Source of the DNA: Neobacillus muris
GTDB taxonomy: Bacteria > Bacillota > Bacilli > Bacillales > Cytobacillaceae
Length of the DNA: 52,018 nt
Assembly (NCBI RefSeq): GCF_943193175.1
Contig: NZ_CALPDF010000036.1
Coordinates: 1-52,018 of the forward strand
Direction of reading: 5' to 3'
Made by a program: the position numbers and the translations under genes. Positions 29,047 to 37,281 of the stretch are shown one piece after another. The notes under the pieces are model-generated. The model was not told the DNA's origin and did not search any database. It saw nothing but the letters and a program-made list of their open reading frames with translations. Numbering within the stretch: position 1 is the stretch's first letter; the number at the start of each line of letters is the position of its first letter.

Positions 29047-30660
29047 GTGAACCCATCAAAGGCACTGGTCAGAGGGGCCTTTATTTTAACGGCTGCGGCC
29101 ATTATCACGAAAATACTAAGTGCTATTTATCGAATCCCTTTTCAAAATATTGTGGGAGATATTGGTTTTTACATATACCAGCAAATCTATCCGTTTTATG
29201 GAATGGCAGTTGTGTTATCGACTACCGGGTTTCCGGTGGTGATTTCAAAGCTGTTTGCGGAGCAGCGGCACGCAGGAAATGAGGGCAATGCCCGTTTTCT
29301 TGTGGCAGTCTCACTCGTTTATCTGCAGCTGTTTGGGCTGCTCTGTTTTGCTATTTTATATTTTGGGGCTGATGTCATCGCCGTTTGGATGAATGACCCG
29401 CAGTTGGTGATTCTGTTAAGGGCAGTTTCGGTTGTTTTTTTGGCGGTTCCGGTTGTTTCGGTTTTAAGAGGCTATTTTCAAGGGAAGAGCGACATGGTTC
29501 CAACCGCCTTTTCTCAAGTGGCGGAACAGGGCGTTCGAGTAGTGACGATTCTTGGCTTGTCTTATCTATTGATGCAAAGACGAGTTTCCTTATACCTGAT
29601 TGGCGGTGGAGCCATGTTTGGTTCATTTACCGGCAGTGTTATCGCCGCGATAGTTTTGTTTATGTTTCTATGGAAACGTAAAGAATGGAAATACATAGCC
29701 CCCAAAATACGAAACCTAAGGTCATCCTTTCAAGAGGGAAAACGAATTTTTAAGGCGTTGACTGTTCAGGGCTTGGCGATCTGTTTGAGCGGGATGCTGA
29801 TGATTTTTCTGCAATTGGCGGATTCTCTCAATCTATACTCCCTTCTTGCTTCCAATGGAATCGAGCCGGATGCGGCAAAGAGCTTAAAAGGGGTTTTTGA
29901 CCGAGGCCAGCCGCTGATTCAGTTGGGAACAGTCGCTGCTACCTCTATGTCACTGACACTGGTCCCATTAATTACCCGTGAAAGATTAGCGGGCCATCCG
30001 TCATTTTTACAAGATAAGATCCAATTGGCTGTCAAAATAAGCATCGTCATTGGCACAGGGGCATCCGTCGGTTTATGGGCGATTATCCGGCCAGTCAATA
30101 TCATGTTGTTTGAAAATGGGGCCGGTTCTTCTGTACTGGGATTATTAAGCTTTGTCATATTTTTTTCATCGATAATACTGACCATCGTATCCATTTTGCA
30201 GGGGTTAGGCCGTCTCATCTTCCCCGCAGCAGCGATCACCGCGGTGTTCCCGTTGAAGTATTTATTTAATTTATTGTTCATTCCTATGTTCAATACGGAT
30301 GGAGCAGCGATTTCATCACTGGTCTCACTTGGAATCATAACGGCGATCTTATGGCTGCAGTTAAAAAAATCCATGGAAGTGCCGAATCTGGCAATGCCAT
30401 TTTTCAAAACCGTGCTGACGGCAGCCGTGGCGATGCTATTGTTTTTAAAAGCTTATTTATATGCGCTGGATGAAGCAGCCGGCCTGAGGGAATGGGGACG
30501 CTCTGGTGCGGCAATAGAATCCATATCCTCTGTTTTATTGGGCGGCGGCTTGTTCCTGTTCATAATCATTAGAAAAAAAGTGTTTCTGGAGGAAGAGCTC
30601 GGGATCTTCCCGTTTGGAAGCAAGCTCATTTATCTTATGGCTCGAAAGGATCGAGGTTAA
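29047..30660 (+). CDS. yabM: Polysaccharide flippase-family membrane protein YabM
   Basis: MOP-superfamily (MurJ/SpoVB/RfbX-like) transporter with about 14 hydrophobic segments over 537 residues, for example around FILTAAAIITKILSAIYRIP and near the C terminus VLLGGGLFLFIIIRKK. The family flips lipid-linked glycans; the exact substrate of YabM is not known, and it is a paralogue of SpoVB. GTG 29047 lies five bases after AGGTGA (29036-29041); GTG 29038 lies within that site. yabN starts two bases after its stop codon, giving an operon yabM-yabN-rqcP. Confidence 0.88.
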   Translation: MNPSKALVRGAFILTAAAIITKILSAIYRIPFQNIVGDIGFYIYQQIYPFYGMAVVLSTTGFPVVISKLFAEQRHAGNEGNARFLVAVSLVYLQLFGLLCFAILYFGADVIAVWMNDPQLVILLRAVSVVFLAVPVVSVLRGYFQGKSDMVPTAFSQVAEQGVRVVTILGLSYLLMQRRVSLYLIGGGAMFGSFTGSVIAAIVLFMFLWKRKEWKYIAPKIRNLRSSFQEGKRIFKALTVQGLAICLSGMLMIFLQLADSLNLYSLLASNGIEPDAAKSLKGVFDRGQPLIQLGTVAATSMSLTLVPLITRERLAGHPSFLQDKIQLAVKISIVIGTGASVGLWAIIRPVNIMLFENGAGSSVLGLLSFVIFFSSIILTIVSILQGLGRLIFPAAAITAVFPLKYLFNLLFIPMFNTDGAAISSLVSLGIITAILWLQLKKSMEVPNLAMPFFKTVLTAAVAMLLFLKAYLYALDEAAGLREWGRSGAAIESISSVLLGGGLFLFIIIRKKVFLEEELGIFPFGSKLIYLMARKDRG

Positions 30661-30662
30661 TT

Positions 30663-32132
30663 ATGGCAAAATTAATTGAAATTGTAGGATTGGGGGCTGG
30701 AGAGCTCGAGCAGCTGCCCCTTGGTGTGTATCGGAAACTGATGAAGGCAACCATAGTTTTTTTGCGGACAAAGGAGCATCCGGTGGTACCGTCCTTGCAA
30801 GAGGAAGGGATGAACTTTGTTTCCTTTGATGCTGTTTATGAAAAACATGGCCAGTTTGAAGACGTGTATCAGGAAATAGTCCAAACCTTGCTGGAAAGAT
30901 CACAGTCTAGTGACATCGTCTACGCGGTGCCGGGCCATCCGCTAGTGGCGGAACGGACGGTACAGCTTTTGATAGAGGAAGCTCCAAAGCAGGGGATCGA
31001 AATAAAGATTGGCGGCGGACAAAGCTTTATTGATGCCTTATTTGCTTCGATCAAAATTGATCCGGTGGAAGGGTTTCAATTGCTGGATGGAACAAGCATC
31101 CATTCTGAGCAGCTGCAAATGGACCAGCATATCATCATTAGTCAAGTATACGATCAATTTGTCGCTTCCGATGTCAAGCTGGCCTTAATGGAGAGGTACC
31201 CTGATGATTATCCAGTGGCCATCATTACGGCTGCGGGCAGTGAAAATGAGATCATTCAACAGGTGCCGTTATATGAATTGGACCGCAATATGTCCGTCAA
31301 CAATCTGACTTCCGTCTATGTGCCCCCGGTAAAGGAAGAAGCTGTCTTATGGAAAAACTTCGCGAAGTTTCGGGAGATTATCGCGATTTTGCGCGGTCCA
31401 AATGGCTGCCCATGGGATAAGAAGCAAACCCATGAATCATTGAAAAAATACCTGATTGAAGAGACATATGAAGTGATTGATGCCATTGACAGCGGGGATC
31501 TTGACCATTTGGTGGAAGAGCTGGGCGATGTATTGCTTCAGGTGATGCTCCACGCGCAGATTGGCGAGGATGAAGGATTTTTTACGATTGACGATGTGAT
31601 AGAAGGAATATCCGCCAAAATGATCCGCAGGCATCCGCATGTATTTGGGGAAGGAAAAGCGGACAGCGCCGAAGAGGTGGTGCAAAACTGGCAGGAAATC
31701 AAGCGGCAGGAAAAAGGCGGAGAAATGCCTGATTCCATCCTGGCCGGCATTTCGCTTTCCCTGCCTAATTTGCTTCGGGCTTTTGAACTGCAAAAAAAGG
31801 CGGCAAAAGTCGGATTTGACTGGCAGGAAATCGGCCCGGCTTTGGAGAAAGTGAGAGAAGAACTCCAGGAGTTTATTGCGGAATTGGATGGTACAGAGGC
31901 AGGATTAACACGGGCCAAGCAGGAATTTGGCGACTTGCTGTTTGCTTTCGTCAATGTGGCCAGATTTTTAAATATAAACCCGGAAGAGGCTTTATTTGCG
32001 ACAAATGAGAAGTTTATCCGCCGGTTCCGTTACATAGAGGAAAAAGTGAAGCGGAGCGGGAAAACCTTTGATGATTACACCCTTGAGGAACTGGACCGTT
32101 TCTGGGATGAAGCAAAATTTTCAGGTCTTTAG
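30663..32132 (+). CDS. yabN: Fused tetrapyrrole-methylase-like / MazG NTP pyrophosphohydrolase YabN
   Basis: Two-domain protein of 489 residues. Residues 1-220 form a tetrapyrrole methylase (SAM) fold: IEIVGLGAGELEQLPLGVY, DIVYAVPGHPLVAERTV. Residues about 240-489 hold two MazG modules with GCPWDKKQTHESLKKYL, the metal-binding EETYEVIDAID and EELGDVLLQV, which hydrolyse NTPs to NMPs. The methylase activity of the fusion is undemonstrated. This fusion is standard in Bacillus. It overlaps closely with yabM upstream; rqcP follows after 17 bases. Confidence 0.92.
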   Translation: MAKLIEIVGLGAGELEQLPLGVYRKLMKATIVFLRTKEHPVVPSLQEEGMNFVSFDAVYEKHGQFEDVYQEIVQTLLERSQSSDIVYAVPGHPLVAERTVQLLIEEAPKQGIEIKIGGGQSFIDALFASIKIDPVEGFQLLDGTSIHSEQLQMDQHIIISQVYDQFVASDVKLALMERYPDDYPVAIITAAGSENEIIQQVPLYELDRNMSVNNLTSVYVPPVKEEAVLWKNFAKFREIIAILRGPNGCPWDKKQTHESLKKYLIEETYEVIDAIDSGDLDHLVEELGDVLLQVMLHAQIGEDEGFFTIDDVIEGISAKMIRRHPHVFGEGKADSAEEVVQNWQEIKRQEKGGEMPDSILAGISLSLPNLLRAFELQKKAAKVGFDWQEIGPALEKVREELQEFIAELDGTEAGLTRAKQEFGDLLFAFVNVARFLNINPEEALFATNEKFIRRFRYIEEKVKRSGKTFDDYTLEELDRFWDEAKFSGL

Positions 32133-32149
32133 ATTATGGAGGGAAAACC

Positions 32150-32422
32150 ATGCGCTTAGATAAATTTTTGAAAGTTTCCAGACTTATAAAAAGAAGAACG
32201 TTGGCGAAAGAGGTCTCTGACCAAGGGAGAATTGAGATCAACGGCAAGGAAGCAAAGGCCAGTTCGACCGTAAAAGTTGGAGATGAACTGACACTTCGTC
32301 TGGGCCAGCGGAGAGTCACTGTCAGAATTGAGCGGATTCAAGAAACGACCCGGAAGGAAGAAGCTGCTGAGATGTATACGATTGTAAAGGAAGAAAGGCT
32401 GAACTACCAAGAGGAACAATAA
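32150..32422 (+). CDS. rqcP: Ribosome quality control S4-domain protein RqcP
   Basis: A 90-residue Hsp15-like S4 RNA-binding protein (YabO). With RqcH it adds C-terminal alanine tails to nascent chains stuck on 50S subunits. The S4 motif MRLDKFLKVSRLIKRRTLAK, then GRIEINGKEAKASSTVKVGD, is complete. ATG 32150 follows ATGGAGGG. It is the last gene of the yabM-yabN-rqcP run; no hairpin follows. Confidence 0.92.
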   Translation: MRLDKFLKVSRLIKRRTLAKEVSDQGRIEINGKEAKASSTVKVGDELTLRLGQRRVTVRIERIQETTRKEEAAEMYTIVKEERLNYQEEQ

Positions 32423-32431
32423 ACGTTGAGT

Positions 32432-32459
32432 TCTAATTTCCCTCTTATCCACATAGTAT
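32432..32459 (+). promoter_or_regulatory. Candidate sigma-E promoter of yabP
   Basis: TCTAATT (32432-32438), 13 bases, CATAGTAT (32452-32459) is 6/8 of the sigma-E -10 CATACAAT. yabP is a sigma-E gene in B. subtilis. Confidence 0.4.
32445..32453 (+). other. Consensus DnaA box
   Basis: TTATCCACA is a full match to the DnaA box. It is alone, in the rqcP-yabP gap, overlapping the candidate yabP promoter. DnaA binding here is inference. Confidence 0.4.
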
Positions 32460-32498
32460 GTACAGAATGGTTGTACTAATGATTGTGAGGGATGAGGA

Positions 32499-32801
32499 AT
32501 GAGTCAATATTACGATACGAATTCATCGAAAAGTAGTATTCCAGACCATGACGTCATCATGAGAGGAAGAAAGCTTCTTGATATTACCGGTGTGAAACAG
32601 GTAGAAAGCTTTGATAATGAAGAATTTCTGCTAGAAACATCGATGGGGTTCTTAGCCATTAAAGGGCAAAATCTGCAGATGAAAAATCTCGATGTGGAAA
32701 AAGGGATTGTTTCAATTAAAGGAAAAATTTATGATTTAGTCTATTTAGATGAAAATCATGGGGAGAAAGCTAAAGGATTCTTTAGCAAGCTGTTCCGATG
32801 A
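32499..32801 (+). CDS. yabP: Sporulation protein YabP
   Basis: A 100-residue YabP/YqfC-family protein required in the mother cell for spore formation in B. subtilis; YabQ, encoded next, is needed for cortex assembly. Conserved: HDVIMRGRKLLDITGVKQVE, SFDNEEFLLETSMGFLAIKG and GKIYDLVYLDE. ATG 32499 follows TGAGGGATGAGG. The 3' end overlaps yabQ by four bases, so translation is coupled. Confidence 0.93.
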   Translation: MSQYYDTNSSKSSIPDHDVIMRGRKLLDITGVKQVESFDNEEFLLETSMGFLAIKGQNLQMKNLDVEKGIVSIKGKIYDLVYLDENHGEKAKGFFSKLFR

Positions 32802-33427
32802 GCCTTTCCACACAATTCTTAACGATGATTTCCATGATTGGAATGGGCTCATTATTTGGAGCTATGCTGGATACGTATCAGCGATTTTTAAAACGCCCTA
32901 AAAGAAAATCTTGGATTGTTTTCATAAACGATCTGCTTTTTTGGACAATCCAAGCTTTGCTCATTTTTTATGCATTATTTTTAGCCAATAATGGCGAGCT
33001 GCGGCTTTATATCTTCGTCGCCCTGCTTTGCGGATTTGCCGCCTACCAAAGCTTGTTCAAAGGCCTTTATCTCTGGCTTCTGGAATTTTTAATCCAAACG
33101 GTCATTTCCATTGCCCGTTTCCTGCGGGATACGTTCGTCCTGTTGATTTATAAACCGATTGCCGGCCTTATTCAATTGATAACCATTATCCTTCTATCTA
33201 TTGGCAGGGGACTCTTGTCCCTTGTCAATCTTATTTCAAAGATAGTATTATGGAATATAAAAATAATATTCAAGGTGATAAATAGAATATTATTATTTTT
33301 TTGGAAACTTTTGCCGAAAGGACTTAAAAAATCCGTCGAGAAGTTATATAATAAAACGGCAGGAAATTTAAAGGAAATCGGGAATTATATAAGAACGATA
33401 ATGGGAAAATGGAAACGAAAAAAATAG
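32798..33427 (+). CDS. yabQ: Spore cortex membrane protein YabQ
   Basis: A 209-residue integral membrane protein of the outer forespore membrane, needed for cortex synthesis. About four to five hydrophobic segments are visible (residues 5-24, 43-62, 70-90, 95-115, 120-145), followed by a basic tail ending GKWKRKK. The ATG at 32798 is within the yabP stop (ATGA overlap). divIC follows 18 bases later. Confidence 0.9.
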   Translation: MSLSTQFLTMISMIGMGSLFGAMLDTYQRFLKRPKRKSWIVFINDLLFWTIQALLIFYALFLANNGELRLYIFVALLCGFAAYQSLFKGLYLWLLEFLIQTVISIARFLRDTFVLLIYKPIAGLIQLITIILLSIGRGLLSLVNLISKIVLWNIKIIFKVINRILLFFWKLLPKGLKKSVEKLYNKTAGNLKEIGNYIRTIMGKWKRKK

Positions 33428-33445
33428 CAGGAAGGATTAAGGGAA

Positions 33446-33835
33446 ATGGGAGCAGAACGACGAACTGTATCTAAAATGCAGACAGCCTATGCCAAACAGC
33501 AGGAATATGCGGAAATTGCCTCAACTAGGAAAAGGAAGCTGTTAATGAGAAGGCTTTCTATCTTTTTTGTGTTTGCCAGCGTACTTTCGTATTTGATGAT
33601 TTCCAGTTACCTTTCCCAAACGGCTAAACTAGAAGCAAAGGTTGCCCAAAGGGCAAAGCTTAATCAGGAGCTCACCAGCTTAAAAAAGCAACAGGCCATT
33701 TTGAAAGAGGACATCGTTAAATTAAATGACGATGACTATATCGCAAAGCTTGCCAGGAAGGAATATTTTTTCTCTGATAAAAATGAGATTATCTTCAGTA
33801 TTCCGGATGAAAAAAAGGAAAAATCAACCAAATAG
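33446..33835 (+). CDS. divIC: Cell-division protein DivIC
   Basis: FtsB-type bitopic division protein that partners FtsL and DivIB at the septum. Layout: cytoplasmic N terminus (1-32, basic), one membrane segment (about 35-55, LSIFFVFASVLSYLMISSYL), an external coiled coil (LEAKVAQRAKLNQELTSLKK and on) and the conserved YIAKLARKEYFFSDKNEII tail. 129 residues. ATG 33446 follows AGGAAGGATTAAGGG. Probably transcribed both with yabPQ and from upstream in vegetative cells. Confidence 0.94.
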   Translation: MGAERRTVSKMQTAYAKQQEYAEIASTRKRKLLMRRLSIFFVFASVLSYLMISSYLSQTAKLEAKVAQRAKLNQELTSLKKQQAILKEDIVKLNDDDYIAKLARKEYFFSDKNEIIFSIPDEKKEKSTK

Positions 33836-33843
33836 TCGTCTTA

Positions 33844-33873
33844 TTGACACTCAATTTTCCCATTCTGTATAAT
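33844..33873 (+). promoter_or_regulatory. Sigma-A promoter of yabR
   Basis: TTGACA (33844-33849), 18 bases, TATAAT (33868-33873): both hexamers perfect. Confidence 0.8.
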
Positions 33874-33921
33874 ATAGAGTAAGCTTGATTTTTTATATTT
33901 CTAAGGAGGAACATTTTTTTT

Positions 33922-34350
33922 ATGTCAATTGAAGTAGGCAGCAAGTTGCAAGGAAAGGTAACAGGAATTACTAATTTTGGAGCGTTTGTGGAGCTGCCGG
34001 ATGGTTCAACGGGACTCGTCCACATTAGTGAGGTTGCGGACAATTATGTAAAGGACATCAATGATCACTTAAAAGTTGGCGATCAAGTAGAAGTTAAAGT
34101 CCTTAATGTTGAGAATGATGGAAAGATTGGACTGTCCATTAAAAAAGCTAAGGATAGGCCTGAATCAGAACGGAAGCATTCTCATTCACAACGTCCGCGT
34201 CAAGGAAGAGCAAATGACCGCAATAATAACAAAACTGAAACCTTTGAGTCCAAAATGGCCCGTTTCTTAAAAGACAGTGAAGATCGTTTATCTTCCCTAA
34301 AGAGACATACGGAGTCTAAACGCGGCGGAAGAGGTGCTAGACGAGGTTAA
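33922..34350 (+). CDS. yabR: S1-domain RNA-binding protein YabR
   Basis: A 142-residue protein with one S1 domain (residues 5-75): VGSKLQGKVTGITNFGAFVE, GLVHISEVADNYVKD and VKVLNVENDGKIGLSIKKA. The rest is a basic, low-complexity tail (His, Arg, Gly rich, ending RGGRGARRG), longer than in B. subtilis YabR. Function is not established; similar to GSP13 and other S1 proteins that associate with ribosomes. ATG 33922 follows AAGGAGGA. Monocistronic. Confidence 0.9.
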   Translation: MSIEVGSKLQGKVTGITNFGAFVELPDGSTGLVHISEVADNYVKDINDHLKVGDQVEVKVLNVENDGKIGLSIKKAKDRPESERKHSHSQRPRQGRANDRNNNKTETFESKMARFLKDSEDRLSSLKRHTESKRGGRGARRG

Positions 34351-34407
34351 ACTTGCTGCTTATTTTTTATTTAGGGATAACGCAAGGGTTACTTGGTTTT
34401 CATAGAT

Positions 34408-34438
34408 AAAGACGAGTCGTTATGGCTTGTCTTTTTTG
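34408..34438 (+). terminator. yabR terminator
   Basis: AAGACGAG / CTTGTCTT stem with one G-U pair, followed by TTTTT. The remainder of the 34351-34713 gap holds no tRNA; only the spoIIE control region is recognisable. Confidence 0.75.
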
Positions 34439-34613
34439 TTTTTTGCCAATAATAATGGCGGCGCCGATGTGGCTTTAGGGCTTTTCTTTATCATTATTTA
34501 AATAAAATAATGTCATTAAATATACAAAATATTTGAAAACATGCCAATATAACTTGATACTTTCGGCATCAAATCGGGAGAGTTACTATTATTTGAATAA
34601 ATATAGTGGATTC

Positions 34614-34620
34614 AGTCGAA
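34614..34620 (+). promoter_or_regulatory. Spo0A box upstream of spoIIE
   Basis: AGTCGAA matches six of seven bases of TGTCGAA, 26 bases before the spoIIE -35. A weaker inverted match, TTCGGCA, lies about 50 bases further upstream. Confidence 0.5.
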
Positions 34621-34646
34621 CGATTTTCATTCCTCCGTTCACTAAT

Positions 34647-34679
34647 TTGACAAACTTTTAAATCTAGCAAATTTATAAT
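34647..34679 (+). promoter_or_regulatory. Spo0A-dependent promoter of spoIIE (21-base spacer)
   Basis: TTGACA (34647-34652) and TATAAT (34674-34679) are both perfect but 21 bases apart. This spacing is the hallmark of the B. subtilis spoIIE and spoIIG promoters, which need Spo0A~P. Confidence 0.8.
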
Positions 34680-34713
34680 AGTTTTCAACACATGAATGAT
34701 AGGGAGTGAGAAT

Positions 34714-37188
34714 ATGGGAAAGGTAGATCAAAGTTTGATTGAACCCATCGGTGAAGTGAACCTTCAATCATCAAAACCTGATTTCAGCAAGTGGCTAAAA
34801 AAAGTCCAGTGGATGCTGGAAACCCTTTTTATCAAAAAAGGGGTTCTGTTGTTAATGGTTGGATTCTTGCTTGGACGAGCCTTGATTCTGGCAAAACTGA
34901 CTCCGTTTAGTCTGCCCTTTTTTGCCTCTGTCTTTCTTATTAAAAGAGATAAGGCGCCGCTCGCCCTGATTGGATTGATAACTGGCGCGATTACTCTATC
35001 ACTAGCAAATGCCGCCTTTACATTTATCATCAGTTTCGGTTTTATGCTCGTTTTCCAAATCAGCAAAAGATGGCTGGTTAATGAAATGAGAACGTTGCCA
35101 TATTTGGTGGGCGTCCTATTAGGAATAGGCAAGCTGGCAGAGGCATTTATACTGTCAGAGCAGGTGACGCTCTATGATGGGATGATGGCAGGTGTCCAAG
35201 CGAGCCTTGCTTTTATTTTGACGATGATTTTCCTGCAAAGCCTTCCGCTATTAACGTTTCATAAGCGCAGGCAATTGCTTAAAACCGAAGAAATTGTTTG
35301 CTTAATCATTTTGCTGGCATCCATCCTCACGGGGACGATTGGCTGGAAGGTTCATGGGCTTTCGCTCGAACATATTATGTCACGTTATTTGGTATTGGTG
35401 TTTTCGTTTATTGCCGGTGCCACGATCGGTTCGACAGTGGGAGTGGTGACAGGACTCATCTTCAGTCTGGCGAGCGTGTCCAATTTTTATCATATGAGCT
35501 TGTTAGCTTTTTCCGGGGTATTGGGAGGGCTGATGAAAGAAGGGAAAAAAATCGGCGTTTCCATTGGTTTGTTTATTGCGACACTGTTAATCGGAATGTA
35601 TGGGGAAGGCGGAGGATCCTTAAAACTGACCGTATTGGAAACAACTGCAGCTATCCTTTTATTTCTTTTGACACCGCAGTCACTTACCTCCCGTCTGGCA
35701 AAATATATACCGGGCACTCCTGAGTACACAGCGGAACAGCAAAAATTCATGCGAAAAATGCGCGATGTGACGGCACAGCGGGTTTCACAATTTTCTAATG
35801 TATTCCATGCATTATCGAATAGTTTCACCCAGATCGATAACGAGCCTATGGAAAATGAATCAGAGCGGGAAATGGACTACTTTATGAGCCATGTAACCGA
35901 AAGGACGTGCCAAACCTGCTTTAAAAAGGAACAATGCTGGGCGAAGAACTTCCATACAACCTATGCCTGTATGGAAGAAATTATTCATGAAATGGACCGA
36001 AATGACGGGAATATTTCTTTAAAACTGACGAGAGAATGGGAGAAGCTCTGTTCGAGGCCAAAGAAGGTATATGAAACGATTGGGCAAGAGCTGACCTTCT
36101 ATCAAGCTAACCAAAAACTGAAGAAAAAAGTTCAAGAAAGCAGGAAGCTGGTAGCTGACCAACTGCAGGGCGTATCGGAAGTGATGAATAATTTTGCGGA
36201 GGAAATTCAACGTGAACGGGAGAACTATTACAAGCAGGAAGAGCAGGTCATGGAAGCTCTACAGGGCTTTGGAATCCATATCGAAAATGTAGAGATTTAT
36301 AGTCTGGAACCAGGAAACGTTGACATAGAAATGGCCATTCCGTTTTGCCATGGAAGCGGAGAATGTGAGAAATTAATTGCTCCTATGTTGTCGGATATCG
36401 TAGGAGAAACGATTATTGTCAAACATGAAGAATGTGCCAAATATTCAAATGGCTTTTGCCATGCGGTATTCCGTTCATCCAAGGCTTATGTGGTTGAAAC
36501 GGGTGTGGCCCATGCGGCAAAGGATGGCGGTTTGGTGTCGGGCGACAGCCATTCTACGATTGAATTGGGCTTTGGCAAGTTTGCCATTGCCATAAGTGAT
36601 GGCATGGGGAATGGCGAGCGGGCACACTATGAAAGCGAAGAGACCTTGCTGTTGTTACAAAAGATTCTACAAACAGGGATTGAAGAAAAAATTGCCATTA
36701 AATCCGTTAATTCCATCCTCTCCCTACGTACTACAGATGAGATTTTTTCAACCTTGGACTTAGCCATGATTGACTTGAAAAATGCCGCAGCCAAATTCCT
36801 CAAGATTGGTTCAACTCCCAGTTTTATTAAACGAGGAAAGAAAATTATCAAGATTTCCGCCAGCAATCTGCCGATGGGGATTCTGCAGGAATTTGAAGTG
36901 GATGTTGTGAGTGAGCAGTTAAAGGCAGGCGATTTATTAATCATGATGAGCGATGGGGTATTTGAGGGACCCAAGCATGTAGAAAATTATGATTTATGGA
37001 TGAAGCGCAAATTGCTTGAATTGGAAACAGATGATCCGCAAGAAGTGGCTGATTTGATATTAGAGGAGGTCATAAGATCTAGATCGGATGTGATCCACGA
37101 TGATATGACAGTCATGGCTGCAAAAATCAACCACAATACTCCGAAATGGGCGAGCATCCCGGTCCAAAAAATGAAGCGCAGGGCATAA
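34714..37188 (+). CDS. spoIIE: Stage II sporulation protein E (PP2C phosphatase)
   Basis: Sits at the polar septum, interacts with FtsZ and dephosphorylates SpoIIAA to release sigma-F in the forespore. The N-terminal third (about 45-320) contains roughly ten membrane segments; a central regulatory region with two cysteine pairs (CQTCFKKEQC) follows; the PP2C domain is at about 590-810. Metal-site aspartates are visible: SGDSHST (D611), ISDGMGNG (D629), MSDGVFEG and HDDMTV. These match the B. subtilis positions within one residue. 824 residues. AGGGAGTG (34701-34708) selects ATG 34714 over ATG 34696. Confidence 0.96.
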   Translation: MGKVDQSLIEPIGEVNLQSSKPDFSKWLKKVQWMLETLFIKKGVLLLMVGFLLGRALILAKLTPFSLPFFASVFLIKRDKAPLALIGLITGAITLSLANAAFTFIISFGFMLVFQISKRWLVNEMRTLPYLVGVLLGIGKLAEAFILSEQVTLYDGMMAGVQASLAFILTMIFLQSLPLLTFHKRRQLLKTEEIVCLIILLASILTGTIGWKVHGLSLEHIMSRYLVLVFSFIAGATIGSTVGVVTGLIFSLASVSNFYHMSLLAFSGVLGGLMKEGKKIGVSIGLFIATLLIGMYGEGGGSLKLTVLETTAAILLFLLTPQSLTSRLAKYIPGTPEYTAEQQKFMRKMRDVTAQRVSQFSNVFHALSNSFTQIDNEPMENESEREMDYFMSHVTERTCQTCFKKEQCWAKNFHTTYACMEEIIHEMDRNDGNISLKLTREWEKLCSRPKKVYETIGQELTFYQANQKLKKKVQESRKLVADQLQGVSEVMNNFAEEIQRERENYYKQEEQVMEALQGFGIHIENVEIYSLEPGNVDIEMAIPFCHGSGECEKLIAPMLSDIVGETIIVKHEECAKYSNGFCHAVFRSSKAYVVETGVAHAAKDGGLVSGDSHSTIELGFGKFAIAISDGMGNGERAHYESEETLLLLQKILQTGIEEKIAIKSVNSILSLRTTDEIFSTLDLAMIDLKNAAAKFLKIGSTPSFIKRGKKIIKISASNLPMGILQEFEVDVVSEQLKAGDLLIMMSDGVFEGPKHVENYDLWMKRKLLELETDDPQEVADLILEEVIRSRSDVIHDDMTVMAAKINHNTPKWASIPVQKMKRRA

Positions 37189-37281
37189 CCACTTAATTTA
37201 CGCCAATTGCAGGATCTTTATGTATAAATACCTTCCATTCCGTCGAAAATGGTACCAATACATGGATGTGGAGGGAGAAAG

